Positions 39,762 through 49,985 of a stretch of DNA of 64,000 bases are shown here, piece by piece. The stretch lies in contig NZ_LGSZ01000052.1 of assembly GCF_001298265.1 (NCBI RefSeq), positions 143,743-207,742 on the forward strand. Reading direction: 5' to 3'. The DNA comes from Allobosea vaviloviae. GTDB lineage: Bacteria > Pseudomonadota > Alphaproteobacteria > Rhizobiales > Beijerinckiaceae. Made by a program: the position numbers and the translations under genes. The notes under the pieces are model-generated. The model saw nothing but the letters and a program-made list of their open reading frames with translations, was not told the origin of the DNA and ran no database searches. Every line of letters begins with the position of its first letter. The first letter of the stretch is position 1.

Positions 39762-40736
39762 TCACTCCGGCTTGACGCCCGAGGCCTTGATGATCGCCTC
39801 CCAGGTGGCGATCTCCTGCAGATGATACGGCTTGAACGCAGTCGGGTCGCGCAGCTTCATCGTGAAGCCGAGCTTGAGGATCTGCTCGGTGACGACCGGC
39901 TTGGCAAGTGAGGTCAGGATTGCCTTCGACAAGATCTCGAGCACTGGCGCGGGCGTCGCCGCCGGCGCGAAGAAGGCGGCCCATGAATCGGCGTCGGCAT
40001 TGCTGACGCCCTGCTCGCGCAGCGTCGGGATGTCCTTGGCGCGCGGATTGCGCTCCGGGCTTGCGATGGCGAGCGCCCGCAGATTACCGGAATTGATCTG
40101 CTCGAGCACGCTCGGCAGCGTCGAATTGGCGATGTCGATGCGCCCGCCGATGATCTCCTGCACCAGCGGCGCCGCCCCTCTGAAGGGCACATGCGTCATC
40201 TTGATGCCGGCGCGCTGCATGAACAGCTCCATGGCGAGATGCGAGCCGGAGCCGACGCCGGTCGAGCCGTAGTTGAGCTTGTCGGGATCGGCCTTGGCGA
40301 GCGCGATCAGTTCCTTGATGTCCTTGGCCGGCAGGTCCTTGCGCACCACGAAAGCGTGCTCGAAGGCACCGACACCGGCGAGCGGCGCGAAATCCTTGAC
40401 CGCGTCGTAGCCGGGGTCCTTCAGCAGGAACATGTTGTTCCCATGCGTCTGGTTGTTGCCGAAGATGATGGTGTAGCCATCGGCCGCACCATGCGCGACG
40501 GCGCGCGTGCCGACCGCGCCCGAGGCCCCGGCCCGGTTGTCGACCAGCACGTTCTGGCCGATCGAGGTCGTGAGGTCCTGCGCGACGAAGCGCGCGATGG
40601 CGTCGGTCGGCCCGCCCGCCGGATAGGGCACGACGATGGTGATCGGCTTGGCTGGAAAGCTCTGCGCCGAAACGAACGAAGGAGCGAGAACGGCGCCGGC
40701 CATCAGGCCGAGCGTGGAACGGCGGGTCAACGACAT
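39762..40736 (-). CDS. Bug family (TctC-like) solute-binding protein
   Basis: 324 residues from ATG 40736, with a near-perfect GGGAGGAA upstream. Tat-like or Sec signal MSLTRRSTLGLMAGAVLAPS, then ITIVVPYPAGGPTDAIARFVA, VLVDNRAGASGAVG, YGSTGVGSGSHLAMELF and HVPFRGAAPLVQEIIGG. Like the receptor at 33696 it has no TctA/TctB transport genes beside it. The ligand is unknown, probably a carboxylate. Confidence 0.94.
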   Translation of the reverse strand: MSLTRRSTLGLMAGAVLAPSFVSAQSFPAKPITIVVPYPAGGPTDAIARFVAQDLTTSIGQNVLVDNRAGASGAVGTRAVAHGAADGYTIIFGNNQTHGNNMFLLKDPGYDAVKDFAPLAGVGAFEHAFVVRKDLPAKDIKELIALAKADPDKLNYGSTGVGSGSHLAMELFMQRAGIKMTHVPFRGAAPLVQEIIGGRIDIANSTLPSVLEQINSGNLRALAIASPERNPRAKDIPTLREQGVSNADADSWAAFFAPAATPAPVLEILSKAILTSLAKPVVTEQILKLGFTMKLRDPTAFKPYHLQEIATWEAIIKASGVKPE

Positions 40737-40834
40737 GAATTTCCTCCCGGGCGGCCCGATTTCGAACAGGCTTGGCGCGAGCTTTAGGGAGAAAAGCGTT
40801 CTGCGTAAAGCGCTTGCAGGAAACGCTCTCGCGC

Positions 40835-41314
40835 TCAGCCCGCTATGAACCCCGCCCGCTTCAAGCGCTGGATCGCCAGGTCGAGCGCTTGCAGGAAGGC
40901 CGAGCGATCCTTGGGCGAGAACGGCTTCGGCCCGCCGCTCGCTGCCCCCATCGCCCGCAGATCCTCCATCATGTCGCGCGTCGCCAACGCCATGCCGATC
41001 GAGGCGTCGGTGAAGGGCTTGCCGGTCGGGCCGATGACCTCCGCGCCGGCCTTGATGCAGCGATCGGCCAGCGCGATGTCCGAGGTGATGACGATCGCGC
41101 CGCGGGCGACGCGCTCGGCGATCCAGTCGTCGGCCGCATCGAACCCGCCCGAGACGATCACGCGCTCGATCCAGGGCTCTCGCGGCAGCGCCATGAAGCT
41201 GTTGGCGACGACGAAGACGTGCAGGCGATGGCGCTCGGCGACCTTGTAGATCTCCGGCTTCACCGGGCAGGCGTCGGCGTCGACATAGATCGCGATCGGC
41301 GTGGCTTCGCTCAT
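40835..41314 (-). CDS. YaiI/YqxD family (DUF188) protein
   Basis: 159 residues from ATG 41314 ([20 protein letters not shown]). The family marks are [55 protein letters not shown] and [13 protein letters not shown]. The fold is PIN-like, with conserved acidic residues, but a biochemical role has not been established to my knowledge. It stands alone between the Bug receptor and a pair of small basic proteins. Confidence 0.94.
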   Translation of the reverse strand: MSEATPIAIYVDADACPVKPEIYKVAERHRLHVFVVANSFMALPREPWIERVIVSGGFDAADDWIAERVARGAIVITSDIALADRCIKAGAEVIGPTGKPFTDASIGMALATRDMMEDLRAMGAASGGPKPFSPKDRSAFLQALDLAIQRLKRAGFIAG

Positions 41315-41661
41315 GGCGACGAGCGCATCGCAGGACCGCGCAAGAGGCGCAAGCGGCAAAATTACCCGCAGGGCGAGACCGCCCCCGTGATGCGGCAACC
41401 CGCCTGCGAGAAAGCGCGTGCGTACGCTCTCGCTCTGCCCTACGCTGACGGCCTGCTTCGACATGACGAGGCCCGGTTTCCGCCGGGCCGGCCGCGGCAG
41501 GCGAAAGCCGCCCCCATGATCGAACCTCGCCCCCGCGACCCGTTCGACCCAGGCCAAGCGTTTCACCCAGGCCAAGCCTTGCAACCTAGGCCATGCCTGA
41601 CGACAGCCTCAACGAACGCCGAGGCGCGCTCCCGCGCCGTTTAACCGAAGGGAACACCGAC

Positions 41662-41790
41662 ATGTCCAAGGAACAGCGCGGCAACCGCGAAGCCAAGAAG
41701 CCCAAGAAGGACAAGCCCAAGGTCGCGGCCGCAGCACCCTCGACCTTCGCGGCGGTCGTCGCCAAGGCGGCGGGGCCGAAGAAGAAATGA
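41662..41790 (+). CDS. Small Lys/Ala-rich protein
   Basis: 42 residues from ATG 41662, with AAGGGAA upstream: MSKEQRGNREAKKPKKDKPK followed by an Ala-rich segment and KAAGPKKK. Very similar tiny proteins starting MSKEQRGNxEAKKPKK are widespread in Rhizobiales, to my memory; function unknown. The high charge suggests nucleic acid binding. Its last four bases overlap the next start (ATGA). Confidence 0.75.
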   Translation: MSKEQRGNREAKKPKKDKPKVAAAAPSTFAAVVAKAAGPKKK

Positions 41791-42014
41791 TCCGCTTCAA
41801 GACGATCGACCCGGCCGAACAGGCCAAAATGGCGGAGAAGGCGGCGGAGAAGGCTGCAGACAAGCCCGTCGCCAGCGTCGCGCCGCCGGCTCCCGAGCCG
41901 TCCGAAACTGGCGACGCCGTCGCTGAGGAGCCTGCGGCCAAGGGCAAGGGGATGACCCGCAAGGCCCCGCTGCGCGCCAAGAAGCCCGACGCAGCGCGGC
42001 TGTTTCGGGACTGA
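41787..42014 (+). CDS. Small Ala/Pro/Glu-rich protein
   Basis: 75 residues from ATG 41787, overlapping the previous stop by 4 nt, so translation is coupled. It begins MIRFKTIDPAEQAKMAEKAA, has a Pro/Glu-rich middle and a basic end (MTRKAPLRAKKPDAARLF). Probably disordered with a short helical start. I do not recognise a family. Its pairing with the upstream small basic protein suggests a joint function. Confidence 0.65.
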   Translation: MIRFKTIDPAEQAKMAEKAAEKAADKPVASVAPPAPEPSETGDAVAEEPAAKGKGMTRKAPLRAKKPDAARLFRD

Positions 42015-42037
42015 CAGGCGCAGCCGACAGATCTGCC

Positions 42038-42070
42038 GTCATTCCGGGCGCAGCACGAGCCCGGAATGAC
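42038..42070 (+). repeat. Perfect 12-bp palindrome between convergent genes
   Basis: GTCATTCCGGGC and GCCCGGAATGAC pair perfectly around a 9-nt loop. It is a short relative of the 45617 repeat. Lying between two converging genes, it could act as a bidirectional transcription stop, although no T-run follows. Confidence 0.75.
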
Positions 42071-42100
42071 CGCGCGGCTTGATCTCGACGACGGGCGCGC

Positions 42101-44344
<2,244 letters not shown>

Positions 44345-44767
44345 GTGACCCTGCGCGGCCTGCCGCGACGGCTATTTCTGGCCGGGAGCTTCACGCTCCC
44401 GGCTTCTTTCGTTCTGGCGCAGGCGAGGTCCGCGCTGTCGGCCCGCGAGGCCCATGACGCCGCCCGGGCCGGCACACTCCTCCTCCTCGACATCCGCGCA
44501 CCCGAGGAATGGCGCGACACCGGCATCCCCCAGGGCGCGATCGCACTCGATGCCGAGACGCCCGGTTTCGAGGTCAGGCTGGCGGGCCTGCGGCTCGACC
44601 ATCGCGGCAAGCGCATCGCGCTGATCGACCGCAGCGGCGGGCTCAGCTCTTCGCTGCGTGAGAAGCTCGCCGGACGGGGCTGGCGCGAGATCGTGGCCGT
44701 GCGCGGCGGCATGCTGGGCCCGGGCGGCTGGCTGGCGGAGGGACTGCCGGTGGTGGCTTATCCGTGA
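44345..44767 (+). CDS. Exported rhodanese-like domain protein without the catalytic cysteine
   Basis: 140 residues from GTG 44345, the base after the aminotransferase stop (TGAGTG), so translation is likely coupled. A signal peptide (LPRRLFLAGSFTLPASFVLA) precedes the rhodanese fold: LLLLDIRAPEEWRDTGIPQG, IALIDRSGG and GGMLGPGGWLAEGLPV. The usual active-site loop CRSG reads DRSG here, so sulfur transfer is unlikely. It may be a structural or binding domain. A genuine gene by codon use and context. Confidence 0.82.
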   Translation: MTLRGLPRRLFLAGSFTLPASFVLAQARSALSAREAHDAARAGTLLLLDIRAPEEWRDTGIPQGAIALDAETPGFEVRLAGLRLDHRGKRIALIDRSGGLSSSLREKLAGRGWREIVAVRGGMLGPGGWLAEGLPVVAYP

Positions 44768-44773
44768 GGCCCC

Positions 44774-44875
44774 GTCATGCTCGGGCTTGACCCGAGCATC
44801 TCAGGCCGCGTGCGAACCAGTGCCTTTTTCCGCCTGAGATTCTCGGGTCTCCGCTGCGCTTCGCCCGAGAATGAC
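44774..44875 (-). repeat. Intergenic palindromic repeat, family A copy 3 (inverted)
   Basis: About 102 bp starting GTCATGCTCGGG and ending CCCGAGAATGAC. It is the reverse orientation of the copies at 19864 and 29393, with the same pair of hairpins. It fills the gap between the rhodanese-like gene and trmD. Confidence 0.85.
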
Positions 44876-44884
44876 GCGTGCGGC

Positions 44885-45580
44885 TCAGTCGCCGCTCCGG
44901 TCCTTCAGCAAATCCGGCCGCCGCTCACGCGTAATCCGCTCCGCCTCCGCCCGCCTCCACCGGGCGATGCGGGCATGGTCGCCCGAGAGTAGCGCCTCGG
45001 GCAGGCCCCGCCCCTCCCATTCGCGCGGACGGGTGTAGTGCGGATATTCGAGCAGGCCGTTCTCGAAGCTCTCGTCCTCGCCCGAAAGCTCCTTGCCCAT
45101 CACGCCGGGGATCAGCCGCACGCAGGCGTCGAGCAGGACCAGCGCCGCCATCTCGCCGCCCGACAGGATGTAATCGCCGATCGAGACCTCGATCAGCCCG
45201 CGCCCCTCGATCACCCGCTCGTCGACGCCCTCGAAGCGCCCGCAGACGATGACGACACCCTCGCCTGAAACCCAGTCGCGCACCTGGCGCTGAGACAGCG
45301 GCGCCCCGCGCGGCGACATCAGCAGGCGTGGGCGCGTATCCTGCGCCGGCACGGCGGCATCGATCGCGGCGCCCAGCACGTCGCAGCGCAGCACCATGCC
45401 CGCCCCGCCGCCGGCCGGATTGTCGTCGACATTGCGGTGGCGCCCGATGCCGTGGTCGCGGATCTGATGCGTTTCCAGCGACCAGAGCCCCCGGCGCAAA
45501 GCCTCGCCCGCCAGCGAGAAGCCGAGCGGACCGGGAAACATCTCCGGGTAGAGGGTGAGGATGGAGGCGCGGAACGGCAT
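44885..45580 (-). CDS. trmD: tRNA (guanine-37-N1)-methyltransferase TrmD
   Basis: 231 residues. [20 protein letters not shown] at the start; the SPOUT knot is shown by [20 protein letters not shown] and [21 protein letters not shown], and [20 protein letters not shown] is the tail motif. It methylates G37 of tRNAs to prevent frameshifting. It is the last gene of the minus-strand ffh-rpsP-rimM unit, after the HAD phosphatase and a family-A-like repeat. Confidence 0.98.
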   Translation of the reverse strand: MPFRASILTLYPEMFPGPLGFSLAGEALRRGLWSLETHQIRDHGIGRHRNVDDNPAGGGAGMVLRCDVLGAAIDAAVPAQDTRPRLLMSPRGAPLSQRQVRDWVSGEGVVIVCGRFEGVDERVIEGRGLIEVSIGDYILSGGEMAALVLLDACVRLIPGVMGKELSGEDESFENGLLEYPHYTRPREWEGRGLPEALLSGDHARIARWRRAEAERITRERRPDLLKDRSGD

Positions 45581-45616
45581 GCGGGAACCTTACCGGACGA
45601 GAACTGAAAACGCGTC

Positions 45617-45717
45617 GTCATTCCGGGCGAAGCGCAGCGAAGACCCGGGATCCATGCCTGAACCGTTCCGGAATGGATCCCGGATCGGCGCGGCTTTCGC
45701 CGCTTGTCCGGGATGAC
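45617..45717 (+). repeat. Intergenic palindromic repeat, family A variant
   Basis: Begins GTCATTCCGGGCGAAGCG and ends GTCCGGGATGAC, with inner dyads CCCGGGATCC / GGATCCCGG. It lies between trmD and the HAD gene, inside the ffh-rpsP-rimM-trmD unit. The short palindrome at 42038 shares its outer arm. Confidence 0.75.
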
Positions 45718-45742
45718 GCCGTGTTCCTCGATACGATCGCTC

Positions 45743-46429
45743 CTAAGAGAAGCGCAGCGCCGGCAGCCCTTCCAGCGCCGTGAAATCGGTCGCGCTGGCG
45801 ACGACGTTGTCGAAGCCGGAGAAGGCATCCGCGCCGAGCATGGTCAGGATCGCGACCGCCCGCATGCCGGCGCGCCGAGCGGCCTCGATGCCGTTGGGCG
45901 CATCCTCGAAGACGATGCAGTCCTCGGGCGCGACCGCCATCCGCTCGGCGGCGCCCAGGAACAGGTCGGGATTAGGCTTGCCGCGAAAGCCCTGGCTCGG
46001 CGCGATGATCGTCGCGAAGCGCGAACGCAGCCCCAGCGTGTCGATCACCACCTCGATATTGCCCGGAGGCGCCGCCGAGGCCACCGCCATCGGGATGCCC
46101 GCCGCATCGGCGCGGGCCATCAGGGTGAGCAGGCCCGGCAGGGCGGCGACATGGGGCCGGTACGCCTCGCGGTAGAACAGCTCCTTGTCATGGCCGAGAC
46201 GGGTGATCTCGTCGGGGCCGGCTGCGGGAAAGAGCGGCCGCAGGATCTCGTCGGAGGCCATGCCGGCCGTGCGATGGAAGAATTCATCGGCGTCGAAAGG
46301 CAGGCCATGGGCCGCGAGCAGCTTGCCCCAAGCCGCCTCATGATAGCGCATATTGTCGACGATGGTGCCGTCCATGTCGAAGATCAGGGCGCGGGCGGGC
46401 ACCTCGCGCGCAAGCGTCTCATTCGTCAT
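45743..46429 (-). CDS. HAD superfamily phosphatase (beta-phosphoglucomutase-like)
   Basis: 228 residues from ATG 46429. Motif I LIFDMDGTIVDNMRYHE supplies the nucleophilic Asp, followed by AVASAAPPGNIEVVI (motif II Ser), the Lys near RGKPNPDLFLGAAERM, and EDCIVFEDAPNGIEAARRAGM (motif IV). The cap is helical, as in beta-phosphoglucomutase or phosphatases. The substrate is unknown. Its start lies within the end of rimM, an 11-nt overlap. Confidence 0.93.
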   Translation of the reverse strand: MTNETLAREVPARALIFDMDGTIVDNMRYHEAAWGKLLAAHGLPFDADEFFHRTAGMASDEILRPLFPAAGPDEITRLGHDKELFYREAYRPHVAALPGLLTLMARADAAGIPMAVASAAPPGNIEVVIDTLGLRSRFATIIAPSQGFRGKPNPDLFLGAAERMAVAPEDCIVFEDAPNGIEAARRAGMRAVAILTMLGADAFSGFDNVVASATDFTALEGLPALRFS

Positions 46430-46943
46430 CGTCGGCCTCGAAAAGCCCCTCGGGCGGAACCGCCTCGATCCGCCGGGCAGCGATGTCGATGCGCGGCGCG
46501 AACGCCTTGGTGAAGGGCATCAGGACGGACCGCCCATCGGGCGTCTCGATCTCGAGCAGGTCGCCGGCACCGTAATTGGCGACGACCGTGACGGTTCCCA
46601 GCGTCGCGCCGTCCGGACCGACGACGGCACAGCCGATCAGATCCGCCTGCAGGAATTCGTCCTCGTCGTCGGGCGCAGGGATTTTGTCGCGCGCGACGTA
46701 GAGCTGCACGCCGTTGAGGCTTTCGGCCGCCTCGCGGCTGGTGATGCCCTTGAGACGGGCGACCACGACCTCCTTGGCCGGCCGGATCTCGGCGATCTCG
46801 AAGCGCCGCCCCTTGTCGTCGGACAACGGCCCGTAGTCGGCGATCGCCAGCGGATCGCCGGTGAAGGCCTTGATGCGGACCTCACCCTTGATGCCATGCG
46901 CGGCGCCGATGACGCCGAGCAGGACGAGCTTGTCGTCGCTCAT
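46419..46943 (-). CDS. rimM: Ribosome maturation factor RimM
   Basis: 174 residues from ATG 46943 (MSDDKLVLLGVIGAAHGIKG). The N-terminal RimM domain ends with KGITSREAAESLNGVQLYVA, and a C-terminal PRC barrel contains LIGCAVVGPDGATLGTVT and LMPFTKAFAPRIDIAA. It binds S19 and helps 30S maturation. It is separated from rpsP by about 180 bp carrying a palindromic repeat (46971-47104), which is unusual inside this operon. Confidence 0.97.
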   Translation of the reverse strand: MSDDKLVLLGVIGAAHGIKGEVRIKAFTGDPLAIADYGPLSDDKGRRFEIAEIRPAKEVVVARLKGITSREAAESLNGVQLYVARDKIPAPDDEDEFLQADLIGCAVVGPDGATLGTVTVVANYGAGDLLEIETPDGRSVLMPFTKAFAPRIDIAARRIEAVPPEGLFEADDDE

Positions 46944-46970
46944 CGAGAACACACAGGGCGCGCGACGCTG

Positions 46971-47104
46971 CTCCCTCCCCCCGCTTGCGGGGGGGAGGGC
47001 TGGGGTGGGGGGCAGTGCCGCTCGGCGCCACGACCGAGGTTCGTGCACTGGCTTTGCGCCCCCCCATCCCTAACCCTTCCCCACCGCGAGCGGGGGGAAG
47101 GGGA
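46971..47104 (-). repeat. Palindromic repeat, family C copy inside the rpsP-rimM operon
   Basis: About 134 bp with C/G-rich hairpin ends: CTCCCTCCCCCCGCTTGCGG at one side and CCACCGCGAGCGGGGGGAAG at the other, and inner sequence GCCGCTCGGCGCCACGA. Its reverse complement matches the sequence at 63761-63853. It lies between rpsP and rimM on the operon transcript. Confidence 0.8.
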
Positions 47105-47124
47105 CCGGGCGCGCCCCGTCACTC

Positions 47125-47484
47125 TCACGCCTCGGCTTCAGCCGGGGCGGCGCTCTTGGCGGCGTTCTTCTCGGCGCGCTCCTTGGCCTTCTCGCCGGGA
47201 ACAGCCTTGTTGGGGTTGTTGCGAGCGGGGCGCTTGGCGATGCCGGCGGCGTCGAGGAAGCGCAGCACGCGGTCGGTCGGCTGGGCGCCCTTGGCGAGCC
47301 ACTCCTTGGCCTTCTCGAGATCGAGAACGACGCGGTCGGGCGAATCCTTCGCCTTCATCGGATCATAGGAGCCGATCTTCTCGATGAAGCGGCCGTCGCG
47401 CGGCGAGCGGGCATCGGCAACGACGATGCGGTAGTAAGGGCGCTTCTTGGCGCCGCCACGGGTCAGGCGGATCTTGAGGGACAT
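47125..47484 (-). CDS. rpsP: 30S ribosomal protein S16
   Basis: 119 residues from ATG 47484, with AAAAGGAAG before it. [20 protein letters not shown] and [16 protein letters not shown] are the S16 signature. The Lys/Ala-rich tail after residue 85 is longer than in E. coli and typical of alphaproteobacteria. It is 14 bp after the small paralogue pair. Confidence 0.98.
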   Translation of the reverse strand: MSLKIRLTRGGAKKRPYYRIVVADARSPRDGRFIEKIGSYDPMKAKDSPDRVVLDLEKAKEWLAKGAQPTDRVLRFLDAAGIAKRPARNNPNKAVPGEKAKERAEKNAAKSAAPAEAEA

Positions 47485-47498
47485 TCTCGTTCTTCCTT

Positions 47499-47771
47499 TT
47501 AAGCGTCGTTTTCGGTTTTCACTGTGGCGATCGCCGCATGCAGCTCCGCCTCTCCTTGCATCGGCGTCGACTTGAAAACCTCGAAGTCCACGCTTCCGTC
47601 TTCACAGACATCGATCTCCCACCTCTCGCCGGGAGGATTCGCCACGATCGAAATCGCGTCGTCCCGGTAGATCGTGGGCGAGTGATCGATACCCGCATCT
47701 TCCAAGGCCTGCTGGATCGACCAGATCTTGGCCAGCATCTCGGCGGCGCTGAAACTCATGATGTTGCTCAT
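47499..47771 (-). CDS. Small acidic protein, tandem paralogue B (ffh-rpsP operon)
   Basis: 90 residues from ATG 47771, overlapping the preceding stop by 4 nt. It contains [20 protein letters not shown], then [15 protein letters not shown], which is clearly related to the adjacent gene (YRDDAFSFFVHAPGEYWEID, then EDGSIDLEIFTSTGM). The WEIDxxEDGSxDxEhF pattern faintly recalls immunity-type or beta-rich domains but I do not recognise the family. It is co-transcribed with ffh and rpsP. Confidence 0.8.
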   Translation of the reverse strand: MSNIMSFSAAEMLAKIWSIQQALEDAGIDHSPTIYRDDAISIVANPPGERWEIDVCEDGSVDFEVFKSTPMQGEAELHAAIATVKTENDA

Positions 47772-48031
47772 GCCTTGTTGTCGTCGACCAACTGGTCGAT
47801 GGCCGCCCAGGGATCGTCCTTCATGCCGGTCGAGGTGAAGATCTCCAGGTCGATCGAACCGTCCTCCAGGACATCGATCTCCCAGTATTCGCCCGGCGCA
47901 TGCACGAAGAACGAGAAGGCGTCGTCGCGATAGGACGACGTCTCATAGGACAGGTTGGCGTCGTCGAGACGCGCCTTGACCTGCTTGAACACGTCGAACA
48001 TGCCGACGCGCATTTCAGTGGGCTTGGTCAC
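47768..48031 (-). CDS. Small acidic protein, tandem paralogue A (ffh-rpsP operon)
   Basis: 87 residues from GTG 48031, overlapping the ffh stop by 4 nt (GTGA); ATG 48013 or 48001 are possible internal starts. It shares the central block with paralogue B and opens with MFDVFKQVKARLDDANLSYE. Function unknown. Tight overlap on both sides shows it is translated as part of the operon. The pair looks like a local duplication. Confidence 0.8.
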   Translation of the reverse strand: MTKPTEMRVGMFDVFKQVKARLDDANLSYETSSYRDDAFSFFVHAPGEYWEIDVLEDGSIDLEIFTSTGMKDDPWAAIDQLVDDNKA

Positions 48032-49620
48032 TTCTTCTTGCCTCCGAAGGGGTTGGTTCCCCCCAGCCCAGGCAATCCCCGACCCGGCATCCCGCCGAGA
48101 CCGGGCAGTTTCGGCATCATGCCGGCAGGCGGCGTGACACCCTTGGGCAGGCCCGGAAAGCCGCCAGGCGGCATGCCCGGCAGGCCGCCGCCCGCACCCA
48201 TCTGCTTCTGCAGTTCGGCGAGTTGCGCCGGATCCATCTTCGAGGGGTCGGGCATGCCGGCCGGCAGGCCACCGCCGCCGAGACCGAACATCGAGCCGAG
48301 CTTGCCGAGCATGCCGCCCTTCTGCTTGGCCATGGTCTTCATCATGTCGGCCATGCCGCGATGCATCTTGAGCAGCTTGTTGATCTGCTCGGCAGAGGTG
48401 CCCGAGCCAGCCGCGATGCGCTTCTTGCGGCTGTTCTTGAGCAGGTCGGGATTCCGGCGCTCGGCCGGCGTCATCGAGTCGATCGCGGCGATCATGGTCT
48501 TGAACATCTTGTCGCCGACGCCGGAGCTGGCGAGCTGGGCCTGCGCCTGCTTCATGCCGGGCAGCATGCCCATCACGCCGCCAAGGCCGCCCATCTTCTC
48601 CATCTGCTGCAGCTGCATGCGCATGTCCGACAGGTCGAACTGGCCTTTGGCCATGCGTTGCGTCGCGGCCTGCGCCTGCTCGGCATCGATCGTCTGCGCC
48701 GCGCGCTCGACCAGGCCGACAATGTCGCCCATGCCGAGGATGCGGTTGGCGACGCGCGAGGGATGAAAATCCTCGAGCGCGTCGACCTTTTCGCCGGTGC
48801 CGACGAGCTTGATCGGCTTGCCGGTGACGGCGCGCATCGACAAGGCCGCGCCGCCGCGCCCGTCGCCGTCCATGCGGGTCAGGACGATGCCGGTCAGCCC
48901 GACGCGAGCGTCGAAGGCGCGCGCCGTGTTGACCGCGTCCTGGCCGGTCAGCGCGTCAGCGACGAGCAGCACCTCATGGGGATTCGTCGCCGCCTTCACC
49001 TCGGCGACCTCGGCCATCAGCGTGTCGTCGAGCGTGACGCGGCCGGCGGTGTCGAGCATGACGACGTCGAAGCCGCCGAGCCTGGCGGCCTCGACCGCGC
49101 GGCGCGCGATCTGCACGGCGGACTGGCCGGCCACGATCGGCAGCGTCTCGACGCCGACCTGCTTGCCGAGGATGGCGAGCTGCTCCATCGCGGCAGGACG
49201 CCGCGTATCGAGCGAGGCCATCAGGACGCGCTTCTTGTCACGCGTGGTCAGGCGCTTGGCGATCTTCGCCGTCGACGTGGTCTTGCCCGAGCCCTGCAAG
49301 CCGACCATCAGGATCGGCACCGGCGGCACCGCGTCGAAGGTGATGCCCTCGCCATCGCCGCCGAGCATGTCGATCAGCGCGTCGTTGACGATCTTGATGA
49401 CCTGCTGGCCGGGCGTGATCGACTTCAGCACCTCGGCGCCGACGGCCCGCTCGCGGACCTTGTCGGTGAAGGAGCGCACGACCTCGAGCGCGACATCGGC
49501 CTCGAGCAGCGCCTTGCGCACCTCGCGCAGCGCGGCGTTGACGTCCTCCTCGGTCAGCGAACCCCTGCGGGTCAGCCCCGAGAGGATGCCTGATAGCCTG
49601 TCGCTGAGAGTGCCGAACAT
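48028..49620 (-). CDS. ffh: Signal recognition particle protein Ffh
   Basis: 530 residues. The NG domain has the GTP-binding loop MVGLQGSGKTTSTAKIAKRL (about 102-121), then DTAGRVTLDDTLMAEV and GIVLTRMDGDGRGGAAL. The methionine-rich M domain (from about 325) includes DLSDMRMQLQQMEKMGGLGG, followed by a Gly/Pro/Met tail of about 60 residues ending PFGGKKK, longer than in E. coli. It targets membrane proteins to FtsY with 4.5S RNA. No 4.5S RNA gene is visible nearby. It heads the minus-strand operon. Confidence 0.98.
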   Translation of the reverse strand: MFGTLSDRLSGILSGLTRRGSLTEEDVNAALREVRKALLEADVALEVVRSFTDKVRERAVGAEVLKSITPGQQVIKIVNDALIDMLGGDGEGITFDAVPPVPILMVGLQGSGKTTSTAKIAKRLTTRDKKRVLMASLDTRRPAAMEQLAILGKQVGVETLPIVAGQSAVQIARRAVEAARLGGFDVVMLDTAGRVTLDDTLMAEVAEVKAATNPHEVLLVADALTGQDAVNTARAFDARVGLTGIVLTRMDGDGRGGAALSMRAVTGKPIKLVGTGEKVDALEDFHPSRVANRILGMGDIVGLVERAAQTIDAEQAQAATQRMAKGQFDLSDMRMQLQQMEKMGGLGGVMGMLPGMKQAQAQLASSGVGDKMFKTMIAAIDSMTPAERRNPDLLKNSRKKRIAAGSGTSAEQINKLLKMHRGMADMMKTMAKQKGGMLGKLGSMFGLGGGGLPAGMPDPSKMDPAQLAELQKQMGAGGGLPGMPPGGFPGLPKGVTPPAGMMPKLPGLGGMPGRGLPGLGGTNPFGGKKK

Positions 49621-49985
49621 GCGGACCTGCTTGCTTGCCTACAGGGGCCGGCAAAGCGAAGCCTCATCGCCAAACGGTTTCGCGCCCGAGGGCGCAGTCG
49701 CGCTGTCGGGCGTTGACCTCCGGGCTCATCATCTGGGGGGTGATGTGATCCGAAAACCGCAAAAAGCGCTTTTCGGCATCGTTCCCAGCGCGCTTGCGCG
49801 GCCCGGTCGGCTGATGCGGTCTCGACGATGTCGGCGAAACGGATGGCCGGGTTAAAGCCGAAGAATGGGGGATAAGTCAAGGTTGCGGCCCGAAAGCCCG
49901 CAGAACCGGTCGGCGGAATGCCCAAGACTTGAGCCAATCGAGGGCTCCGCTATACACGACGCCCCTGTCCAAACGGAGATCGAAG
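49621..49985. other. 365-bp divergent gap between ffh and a secreted-protein gene
   Basis: Apart from a probable promoter for the gene at 49986 (listed separately) and a 7-bp dyad CCGAAAA / TTTTCGG near 49752-49778, I see no gene or RNA here. The ffh promoter must lie in it, but I could not pick it with confidence. Confidence 0.55.
49929..49956 (+). promoter_or_regulatory. Probable promoter for the secreted-protein gene at 49986
   Basis: TTGAGC (49929-49934) and TATACA (49951-49956) are 16 nt apart, and with the flanking C residues they match the alphaproteobacterial pattern CTTGAC/CTATAT. Transcription would start near 49963, about 23 nt before the ATG. Confidence 0.5.

Noticed and set aside
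49621..49985. 4.5S RNA gene next to ffh
   Set aside because: The GGAAGGAAGCAG-type core of the SRP RNA is not present here.
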